Shown here: positions 8,792 through 15,321 of the stretch, piece after piece
Position numbering within the stretch: the stretch's first letter is position 1
How the letters are laid out: the number at the start of each line of letters is the position of its first letter
NCBI RefSeq assembly: GCF_014696625.1
Contig: NZ_JACJQL010000059.1
Location: 1 to 36,464 of the forward strand
Reading direction: 5' to 3'
DNA: 36,464 nt
DNA from: Nostoc parmelioides FACHB-3921
GTDB taxonomy: Bacteria > Cyanobacteriota > Cyanobacteriia > Cyanobacteriales > Nostocaceae
The notes under the pieces: model-generated
Seen by the model: the letters and a program-made list of their open reading frames with translations, nothing else
The model's database searches: none
Told to the model about the DNA's origin: nothing
Position numbers and translations under genes: made by a program

Positions 8792-9284
8792 AAACTGTCC
8801 CTTCCTGTGTGCTAATATTGGCAACAGGTAGGTTACGAGTGGTGAGTCCTCGTTTGTTGGGAACAATTTGGTGTTTTGACCTGGCAGTCTTTATGTCACC
8901 GAAACTGTTCTAAAACGACTCACATCTATTTTGATTATTTAAATATTCTGTTTTGGTCGTTACTACCTCCCTTGTAAAGACTAATTGCAGTTTTGTGTGC
9001 AGACTTACTCTCGCTAGAGTAGCACGAAAAGCGGCTCGACCGTATAAAAACAGATTTGTCTGCCTAGTCTTGTACGCTTACAAATACTCAAACGGAAATT
9101 TAAACAATTACAACATACAAACAGCGATCGCCCCTGGAACAGACTGGTCACTTTTTTAAATATCCCTCCTAAATATTAAGTAACTTTAAGAACGTCTTAC
9201 TCATGCTGTAATGAACCTATTTTTTGTATACCCGCTTAATAGTCAGCGATAGCGTTGCGTCCATGCCCTGGCGATCACTGCTCA

Positions 9285-9527
9285 CTAAGCAACATCTTTA
9301 ACCCAGTTAATCCCTTCTCCACACCAGTGAACTAGCAACCAACGATTAGAATCCTTGTCTAGTGCAGGTAGAACACGGAAATTAAACACTTCTTCCCAGA
9401 CTTCCACTCCATAGTGAATCACAAAATCTGCTTCTAAGTTTTTAAACTGCTGCCATTGGCGATCGCCGATAGCAGTCAGTATAGGAATGATTGCAGTGAT
9501 TGGGATTTGGGTAGCTACAGGTGTCAT
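9285..9527 (-). CDS. small hypothetical protein, third gene of the RHH operon
   Basis: 80 residues, not recognised. The sequence is well ordered and rich in Trp (QWQQF, VEVWEEVFNFRVLPALDKDS, RWLLVHWCGEGINW), without membrane segments, which suggests a real compact domain rather than a chance frame. It starts 12 bases after the stop of the 56-residue gene, and GAGGA overlapping that stop gives a good ribosome binding site. It is the last gene of a three-gene minus-strand operon headed by an RHH-like protein. It may be an operon-specific accessory factor in plasmid maintenance; no function can be assigned. Confidence 0.6.
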   Translation of the reverse strand: MTPVATQIPITAIIPILTAIGDRQWQQFKNLEADFVIHYGVEVWEEVFNFRVLPALDKDSNRWLLVHWCGEGINWVKDVA

Positions 9528-9539
9528 TGGGGGTAGTCC

Positions 9540-9710
9540 TCAAAAATGCAAGGGCGGTTTTTTAGTATTGATGATTTTCACCAGCCGCTTACCTTTGCTT
9601 CTGGCAAGAGCAAAACAAGCTAATTCTGTTTGGGCTGCTGACCAGTCTCTTGGGTCTGTCACTGGATCAAAATCATCATCTGGTTTGTTTGGTTGATTAT
9701 CCTCCGTCAC
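9540..9710 (-). CDS. small hypothetical protein (56 aa), second gene of the RHH operon
   Basis: A GTG-initiated frame (a TTG at 9719 is an alternative) encoding 56 residues: an acidic, Pro-rich N-terminus (KPDDDFDPVTDPRDW) followed by a helical basic C-terminus (ELACFALARSKGKRLVKII). It begins within a few codons of the stop of the RHH gene at 9723, in the same frame, and ends 12 bases before the start of the next gene. Composition is protein-like and spacing is operon-like, so I take it as real. Translational coupling or readthrough from the preceding gene is possible. Function unknown. Confidence 0.55.
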   Translation of the reverse strand: MTEDNQPNKPDDDFDPVTDPRDWSAAQTELACFALARSKGKRLVKIINTKKPPLHF

Positions 9711-9722
9711 TTTTGGCAACCA

Positions 9723-9887
9723 TTACTGTTGGATGTATCCCAGTTCCGTTAACCGCTCCTTTAAAATTTTATTTACCGCCGCATTAGAACTAATCATTTG
9801 GTCTTCTGCGTATTTGTCCAGAGCCTCAACGATGTCATTTAAATATCGCGTTGTCCTATTTGTTGTCGGTTTTTTCTGACGGGCCAT
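9723..9887 (-). CDS. ribbon-helix-helix (CopG/ParG-like) DNA-binding protein
   Basis: About 54 residues from the preferred start MARQKK. The frame stays open to a GTG at 9944 and has another ATG at 9899. A basic N-terminus precedes a short strand (NRTTRYLNDIV) and two helices (EALDKYAEDQM and SNAAVNKILKERLTEL), the pattern of ribbon-helix-helix repressors and plasmid partition proteins of the CopG/Arc/ParG type. Immediately upstream lie three copies of a 19-bp imperfect palindrome (9950-10047), the kind of operator such dimers bind, which implies autoregulation. It heads a three-gene operon. No ParA ATPase is adjacent, so its role may be copy control rather than partition. Confidence 0.6.
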   Translation of the reverse strand: MARQKKPTTNRTTRYLNDIVEALDKYAEDQMISSNAAVNKILKERLTELGYIQQ

Positions 9888-9949
9888 GAAAGTAATCATA
9901 ATTTTTTCTATATCTACATTAGATTGAATTACCCCTACTCTCACTAATT

Positions 9950-10047
9950 TGATACCACATTAGTATCACTTAATTTCATATTTTTTCAAAATATTATTAA
10001 AATTAATGACACCACTTTAGTAACAAAGTGAAACCAAATTAGTATCA
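9950..10047. promoter_or_regulatory. three 19-bp operator/iteron repeats (TGATAC-N7-GTATCA)
   Basis: Copies are TGATACCACATTAGTATCA at 9950-9968 (perfect 6-bp arms), TGACACCACTTTAGTAACA at 10007-10025, and TGAAACCAAATTAGTATCA at 10029-10047. Shared core: ACCANNTTAGTANCA. Starts are 57 and 22 bases apart, close to whole DNA turns (about 5.4 and 2.1). They lie just upstream of the RHH-like gene on the minus strand and very probably are its operator or a centromere-like site. Confidence 0.7.
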
Positions 10048-10062
10048 TTTTAGCTACTATAT

Positions 10063-10493
10063 TTATATACTGTCAGCCAACACTATCAACAAAGCAAATT
10101 CACCCTGTGCATCATCCACAAGCGCTAGTGATGTACAGTCATTCGCAGTAGGCGAGTCTTCAAGTTCTGATGTGCTTTCCATAGGTGAGGGCGATGCACA
10201 CCTCAAGGATGCGATCGCCTCCGATTTAACTTGTTGTGCTTCCGGCTTTCGCTCCTCCTTGCAAGCCGCAACAAACACCGCCTCCGGTGACTTGATCCCC
10301 TTCCAAGTCCGTACTGCCTCCTTGAGATATGCGATCGCCTCTGGTACATTTTCCCAGTACCGCTTGACTGTACGCTGAATCTCCCCATTTAACCGAAACT
10401 GCGGAGTACAAGGAATCTCTCTCAACTGCTGCGATACTTCCTTTACTTCCTGTTGGCTGGGCTGTACTGACTTTTCTTGTGGTTCGGTATCTA
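10063..10493 (-). pseudogene. truncated copy (copy 1) of the replication-protein C-terminal module
   Basis: The minus strand encodes EPQEKSVQPSQQEV, then REIPCTPQFRLNGEIQRTVK, then AVFVAACKEERKPE. This matches the C-terminal module of the intact replication protein at 17812-18918. The match starts abruptly at about 10493, where the tnpB relic begins, and dissolves after EAIAS near 10210, replaced by an unrelated Ser/Glu-rich tail ending at 10063. No start codon exists before an internal ATG at 10425, and the winged-helix part is missing. Bases 10281-10383 are identical to 18039-18141, far closer than the rest, suggesting gene conversion. Confidence 0.75.
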
Positions 10494-10495
10494 AA

Positions 10496-10592
10496 GCTTG
10501 TGGACAGAACGACCTCTATCTAGGTGGGGAAACTCCTCTAGACAAGTTGACTGAATGAAGCAAGAATCCCACGCTTTAAACCGTGGGAGCGT
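10496..10592 (+). mobile_element. relic of an IS605/IS1341-type element: 3' end of tnpB plus end hairpin
   Basis: The plus strand from 10496 reads ACGQNDLYLGGETPLDKLTE and stops at 10556-10558. This resembles the C-terminal tail of many cyanobacterial TnpB proteins. Directly after comes a hairpin CCCACG-CTTTAAAC-CGTGGG followed by AGCGTCAA, the typical right end of IS200/IS605-family elements, where the omega RNA scaffold of TnpB ends. The rest of tnpB is gone: upstream sequence switches to the truncated replication module at about 10494. It is therefore a deletion relic and not mobile by itself. Confidence 0.65.
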
Positions 10593-10716
10593 CAAGTCGC
10601 TTCGCTCCAATTCAAAAAAGGTCAATTTTCCGGAATTAGCTAACCTGAAAATGTTGTTAAGCAAATACCAATAAGAGCAAGTATCGATTTAGAAATATTA
10701 ATTAGGAGGTTTAACT

Positions 10717-11643
10717 TTGACTAGTAAAGCAAAAGGTAAACAACCTGATCCCAGTCAAAACCTCCGCAAATACGTAAATAACCACATTCGTTCCAATACC
10801 ATCCTGGCAGTTCTCGGCGCAACCCTCAACGCACGAGTGACAGGAACCCCACTCCAGCCCAAGATTCAAGTTCAAATTGATGAAGTCATTGATGCGTTGG
10901 GTATTGGCGACATGGTAGAGGAAACAAGCACAGCAATCCTTCGCCAAATAATTGCAGATATCCGCTTCAATATGCTGTTAGATGCAAAATTATTCTCACG
11001 GGCAAACGATGGACTGGTATGGACTCACGATGAAACCGACATTTTGCAGGCAGGTGGTGAAGTCTCTGCTGGCTTTGCAGAAGTATTGACACACAAAATC
11101 GCACCCAGCCTCGATGGGCTTTCCCAGCGTCTAGGTTCTCCAAATGGGTCGTTTCTTGATGTTGGTGTTGGTACTGCTGGTCTAGCGATCGCAATGGCTA
11201 ATTTGTGGTCGTATCTCAAGATAGTTGGTATCGACCCCTGGAAACCATCTGTCATCCTGGCCCAGGAAAACGTACAAAATGCTGGTCTTGCAGAGCGCAT
11301 CCAACTACGAGAACAGGCAGTAGAAGCTTTTTCCGATACAGACCAATTCGATCTCGCTTGGCTACCTAGTGCTTTCATCCCCGAAGGGGTGATTTTTACA
11401 GCCTGTGAAAATGTCTACCGTGCTTTACGTCCTGGTGGATGGCTTCTGTTTGCGATGGCTAATCCTGGTAACGATTCCGTAACCGCATCCCTCGTCCGAC
11501 TGCGAACTGTGTTCTGGGGTGGTTCTCTGATGTCGCCGCTTCAAATCGAGACTCTGTTGAGGGAGACTGGATTTGTGGATATTCGCATTCTACCGAGTCC
11601 ACCTGATGCTGTTGTCGCCCTTGTGGCTGGCCGTCGAATGTGA
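10717..11643 (+). CDS. class I SAM-dependent methyltransferase
   Basis: 308 residues, starting with TTG at 10717 behind a strong AGGAGG at 10704-10709. The C-terminal half carries the Rossmann methyltransferase core: motif I FLDVGVGTAGLAIA (about 146-159), an acidic strand end IVGIDPW (about 170), and the later motif ALRPGGWLLFAMAN. The N-terminal ~100 residues are helical, like the dimerisation/winged-helix part of plant- and polyketide-type O-methyltransferases. Substrate is unknown. It is the first gene after the tnpB relic, on the plus strand, with the transglutaminase-fold gene 494 bases further on. The non-ATG start with a perfect ribosome binding site is notable. Confidence 0.85.
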   Translation: MTSKAKGKQPDPSQNLRKYVNNHIRSNTILAVLGATLNARVTGTPLQPKIQVQIDEVIDALGIGDMVEETSTAILRQIIADIRFNMLLDAKLFSRANDGLVWTHDETDILQAGGEVSAGFAEVLTHKIAPSLDGLSQRLGSPNGSFLDVGVGTAGLAIAMANLWSYLKIVGIDPWKPSVILAQENVQNAGLAERIQLREQAVEAFSDTDQFDLAWLPSAFIPEGVIFTACENVYRALRPGGWLLFAMANPGNDSVTASLVRLRTVFWGGSLMSPLQIETLLRETGFVDIRILPSPPDAVVALVAGRRM

Positions 11644-12137
11644 AAATCTACTGCTAATTGAATTTATACAAAGGAAATCTCAGCATGAGCAAAAAAATTT
11701 CTCTCCAAGTTAAGTAAGCAAGCTACTGGGTATAAAACTTTGTGATGGCGTAGGAGATCGCTGCTAATACTGTACCAAAACCTACACTTGCTACAATTGA
11801 AGCAGTTTTTCATCACTCTGAATAAGTATGGCTCACAATCAATTTAACATCTGATACACAAGAATTTGTTTCAGCCTTTGGCAATTTTAGTTTTTGCAAA
11901 CAGTGACAACTTGCCCCGGATAAACAGGTTTAAAAATAAGCGAACGCGCAGATATGAAACAAGCTGTTTAGCTATCTTGTCACCAGTTAAGCCATGTGCA
12001 ATATTTGCAGGGGTAATCAAACTCGCAAATTTCCAAAATCAATAGCTACCGAAGGTTGCATAACTACCCCTAGATTCTCAAACCCAATTCCGACTTAAAT
12101 TAGTTAAAGCATCTGAGTGAACGCAGGAGAAAAATAC
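11644..12137. other. intergenic region between methyltransferase and transglutaminase-fold genes
   Basis: About 490 bases without a full gene. At 11685 a good ribosome binding site (AAAGGAAAT) precedes ATG and only ten codons (MSKKISLQVK) before a stop; this could be the remaining start of a lost gene or a leader peptide. The remainder shows stops in all frames and no strong repeats. Confidence 0.4.
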
Positions 12138-13028
12138 ATGATACTCCAGCAACGAATACTCGATTTTTACTCACGTCAGGGCGTAATGACATCTGCTGGT
12201 GAATTCGCATCCATGCTCAACACGCTGCCAAACGATGTCGAGAGTCTTGTCCGCATCGTACAAGGGCTTGGGGTTTATGATGTTGTCGCACCCGAATTCT
12301 ACAATTTCACTATCCCCAAGGAACGCCAGAATGAAATTCATATTCGCTCCATAGAGAAGATGTTGGGGTGTCTGCTTGCAGTTGACGCTCGGCCTCTCAC
12401 TGTTGCCCGACCAGTCGAAAAACGGTTAATTTGCCGATGCCGCAACTTCTCACTGCTTCTACTGTCGATGTTACAAGCTTTGGGCTTTTCTGCTCGATTG
12501 CGTTGTGGATTTGCTACCTACTTCAATCCTGGCTACTTCGAGGATCACTGGGTCTGTGAATATTGGAATACCACCCAAAAACGCTGGATTCTCATTGATG
12601 CTCAACTCGATGAGGTTTGGCGCGAGAAGCTGAAGCTCAACTTTGACATACTTGACGTACCACGAAATCGTTTTCTTGTTGCGGGGGATGCTTGGGATAA
12701 ATGTCGGACAGGCGAAGCCGACGCATCAAAGTTTGGTATCTCTTTCGCCAACTTACACGGGCTGTGGTTCGTTGCAGGAAACTTAGTGCGCGATATTGCG
12801 GCACTCAACAAGATGGAGATGCTACCTTGGGATATCTGGGGTGTACAGCCTCAACTGGATGAGCAGATTGATAATGAGCATCTGGAGTTTTTTGACAAGC
12901 TTGCCGCGCTTTCGCATGACCCCAATGAGTCATTCCATGAACTATACAAATTCTACGCCGAAAATAGCAACCTGCGCGTACCAAAAACAGTTTTCAATTC
13001 AATACTGAACCGTACAGAAACGATATAA
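12138..13028 (+). CDS. transglutaminase-like (papain-fold) protein
   Basis: 296 residues from ATG at 12138, chosen because AGGAG at 12125-12129 is correctly spaced; an upstream GTG at 12117 is in frame but less likely. The core has the transglutaminase triad pattern: Cys in RLICRCRNFSLLLLS (about residue 101), His in FEDHW (about 137) and Asp in WILIDAQLD (about 154). Proteins with this fold act as peptidases, amidases or acyl transferases. The flanking regions are helical and I do not recognise them. Neighbours are a methyltransferase and a VOC protein, which might point to a small modification pathway, but the genes are not tightly coupled. Confidence 0.75.
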   Translation: MILQQRILDFYSRQGVMTSAGEFASMLNTLPNDVESLVRIVQGLGVYDVVAPEFYNFTIPKERQNEIHIRSIEKMLGCLLAVDARPLTVARPVEKRLICRCRNFSLLLLSMLQALGFSARLRCGFATYFNPGYFEDHWVCEYWNTTQKRWILIDAQLDEVWREKLKLNFDILDVPRNRFLVAGDAWDKCRTGEADASKFGISFANLHGLWFVAGNLVRDIAALNKMEMLPWDIWGVQPQLDEQIDNEHLEFFDKLAALSHDPNESFHELYKFYAENSNLRVPKTVFNSILNRTETI

Positions 13029-13137
13029 GCCAGTGTGGTTTTATTTACATCAGGCTGCTCATCTCAAGGTCGTAGTATCTCCAAATCAGTCGAGGAACAG
13101 GATAGGTTGATATTCATCGTAGACACAAAGGTACAAT

Positions 13138-13539
13138 TTATACTGGTGTTTCTACATTTTCGGTGATCCATTGGACGAGTTGAATTACAACACCGTTTGG
13201 GTCTGTGACTTGAAAGAAACGTTCACCCCAATCTTCAGTCTCGATAGCCGTTGTAATTGTCACACCAACTGATTGAAGACGCAGGTATTCTTGGTCAATA
13301 TCATCTACTACAAAAACAATCAATAAACCATCAGCTCGATGTCCGCGCATCTGGATAGGTTTGAAAGTTTTTAGCCCAGTCTGGAGAAAAATTAGGTTAA
13401 ACCCAGCATCCGGTCTAGAGAGCGAAATAAAACCCTCGGCGGACATTTCTTCTCTGAAACCAAAATGTTGCTCAAAGAAGTTAGCCGATGCGGTGACATC
13501 ATCCACATTTAGTGAAATTGCTGAAGCGATAATTTGCAT
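13138..13539 (-). CDS. VOC-superfamily (glyoxalase/bleomycin-resistance fold) protein
   Basis: 133 residues, convergent with the transglutaminase-fold gene. It shows the paired beta-alpha-beta-beta-beta pattern of vicinal oxygen chelate proteins: ISLNVDDVTASANFFEQHFG at the start, FVVDDIDQEYLRLQSVGV in the middle, and FQVTDPNGVVIQLVQW near the end. Members include glyoxalase I, antibiotic-binding resistance proteins and dioxygenases; most of the small single-domain ones have no known substrate. AAAGAAG precedes the ATG. Length is standard for the family. Confidence 0.85.
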   Translation of the reverse strand: MQIIASAISLNVDDVTASANFFEQHFGFREEMSAEGFISLSRPDAGFNLIFLQTGLKTFKPIQMRGHRADGLLIVFVVDDIDQEYLRLQSVGVTITTAIETEDWGERFFQVTDPNGVVIQLVQWITENVETPV

Positions 13540-13808
13540 AAATACTTCTTTTTGTTAGTTCAGCCAAAAGTAAAAAATTTGTATTATGGCGGCTCAATCA
13601 ATTAGGAAAATTGTCAAAAATTGATCACTTTTCTAAATATGCTACATAATAATACAAGTCTTTTGAAGAAAGAAAAATATTTGAGAAAAAATCTAACCTT
13701 TGGATGATTTTGGTAATGGTACTAACGTTTTTCATCCTCGTACTACATTTGCTTCTGCAATTCCACAAATCACTCCATCATTTCAAAATTTTGAACAGAT
13801 CAACAACC

Positions 13809-14198
13809 CTACTCCCTCACCGGATACCGCCGCATCATCTCCGCCAACGCCACTGCTTCCCCATCCGGCGTGTACACAGTTTCCCCCGACATCGCAATCA
13901 CAATCCTCTGCTTCCTCGCCTACTCGAACCACGCGATCGCACCCGACTTAGCCTGCTGCACCTCCGGCTTCCTTCCCTCCTTGCAAGCTGCCACAAACAC
14001 AGCTTCCGGCGACTTGATCCCTTTCCAAGTCCGTATCGCTTCTTTCAAATAAGCGATCGCCCCTGGCACATTCTCCCAATACCGCTTGACTGTACGCTGA
14101 ATCTCCCTATTAAGCCGAAACTGCGGAGTACAAGGGATCTCCCGTAGCTGCTGCAATACCTCTTGTACTTCCTGTTGGCTGGGCTGTACTGTTTTTTC
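13809..14198 (-). pseudogene. truncated copy (copy 2) of the replication-protein C-terminal module, with nonsense mutation
   Basis: The minus strand matches the last ~130 residues of the replication protein at 17812-18918, beginning EKTVQPSQQEVQEVL. An in-frame TAG at 13920-13922 replaces the Trp of the intact copy's AWFKWARK; beyond it the frame continues as ARKQRIVIAMSGE and AVALAEMMRRYPV to a stop at 13809. The N-terminal winged-helix half is absent. It is more diverged from the intact gene than copy 1 is, and has its own substitutions (LNRE, VPGA), so it is an older duplicate. Confidence 0.8.
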
Positions 14199-14395
14199 CA
14201 TCGGATCAAGCAGCGATCGCATATAGTTTTGGCTCACTATCCGCTAGGGTCGGGTTTTCTGCTAAGAGCAATAACTTTACTGGCTCATTTATAAGCTTGT
14301 TGGGCTTGTGTAGACAGGAAGCCTTAAAGTCTGTTGCCAACTTAAGTATAAATTGCTATCCTCCAGTAAGATTTTACTCCTACTGACAAGCCTGT

Positions 14396-15313
14396 ATGCC
14401 CATCCCTGACTACCAAGCGATAATGCTACCGTTACTCAAATTTACTATCGACCAGAAAGAACACTCACTACAGGAAACAATTGAGGCTTTGGCAGATCAC
14501 TTCCAATTAACTGAAGATGAACAAAAAGAACTCCTACCTAGTGGTCGTCAACAAACTTTTGATAATCGTGTAGGGTGGGCGCGTACTTATCTAAAAAAAG
14601 CTGGATTAGTGGAATCAACTAAGCGAGGCTATTTTCGTATAACTGATAGAGGCATTAACACTATTAAAGCTAATCCTGTTGAGATTAATGCTAAGTTTTT
14701 AAAGCAATTTCCAGAATTTCTAGAATTTCAAAACTATACTCAACAATCAGAGGAAAGCATATCTAATGGTAGTGGAACTGAAATCAATACAACTCGCACA
14801 CCAGAAGAAGATGTAGAGCTTGCTATCCAAAAACTGACAAAAGAATTAGCATCAGATTTACTACAGATAATTAAAAATTCCTCTCCTGCTTTCTTTGAAA
14901 AACTGGTAGTCGATTTATTGGTCAAAATGGGCTATGGCGGTACTCGCAAGGATGCCGGTAAAACAGTAGGGCGTAGTGGTGATGGCGGAATTGACGGTAT
15001 TATCAATGAAGATCGTCTTGGTTTAGATGTGATTTATATTCAAGCTAAACGTTGGGAAAATTCTGTAGGTCGTCCCGAAATTCAAAAGTTTGCTGGTGCT
15101 TTACAAGGGTTTCGCGCTAGAAAGGGGGTGTTTATAACAACGTCAACATTTACAAGTGAAGCTAGAGATTATGTTTCAAGAATTGACAGTAAAATTATTT
15201 TGATTGATGGGGAAATACTAACTCAGTTGATGATTGAAAATAATGTTGGTATTACACCATTTGCTGTGTATGAAGTCAAGAAAGTTGATTCAGATTATTT
15301 TACGGATAGTTAA
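14396..15313 (+). CDS. mrr: Mrr-type restriction endonuclease
   Basis: 305 residues. The N-terminal ~95 residues form an Mrr_N-type winged helix (NRVGWARTYLKKAGLVEST, then GYFRITDRG). The C-terminal half is the Mrr_cat PD-(D/E)xK nuclease: FFEKLVVDLLVKMGYGG, GDGGIDGII with the catalytic Asp near 200, then YIQAKRW with the QxK pair near 216-218, and GRPEIQKFAGAL. Mrr enzymes cut DNA carrying modified bases, so this is a type IV-like restriction gene. All active-site residues are present. It ends 8 bases before the stop of the KAP NTPase gene on the other strand, and a broken replication module lies upstream. Confidence 0.92.
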   Translation: MPIPDYQAIMLPLLKFTIDQKEHSLQETIEALADHFQLTEDEQKELLPSGRQQTFDNRVGWARTYLKKAGLVESTKRGYFRITDRGINTIKANPVEINAKFLKQFPEFLEFQNYTQQSEESISNGSGTEINTTRTPEEDVELAIQKLTKELASDLLQIIKNSSPAFFEKLVVDLLVKMGYGGTRKDAGKTVGRSGDGGIDGIINEDRLGLDVIYIQAKRWENSVGRPEIQKFAGALQGFRARKGVFITTSTFTSEARDYVSRIDSKIILIDGEILTQLMIENNVGITPFAVYEVKKVDSDYFTDS

Positions 15314-15321
15314 GTAGTTTT

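Larger units (their letters stand above)
7943..9284. other. 1.3-kb non-coding, repeat-rich region; candidate replication origin
   Basis: No credible gene on either strand. It contains two heptamer tandem arrays (8026-8052, 8137-8161), a hairpin AGCG..GGCT GTA AGCC..CGCT near 8520-8545, an A/T-stem inverted repeat at 8758-8791, and one GCGATCGC at about 9125. Its place between the primase-like gene and the RHH operon, with both blocks reading on the minus strand, makes it a candidate for the plasmid origin and its control RNAs. This is inference from position; no DnaA-box cluster was recognised. Confidence 0.4.

Noticed and set aside
8953..9159. Plus-strand frame of 68 codons in the non-coding region
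   Set aside because: No ribosome binding site, no operon partner, and low-quality composition; more likely chance in non-coding DNA.
9950..10047. Three repeats that might be a short CRISPR
   Set aside because: Unequal spacing (57 and 22 bases), imperfect palindromes and no cas genes; an operator array fits better.
13700..14147. Plus-strand frames rich in His, Pro, Arg and Thr
   Set aside because: They are the opposite strand of the second broken replication module, which has the clear homology.
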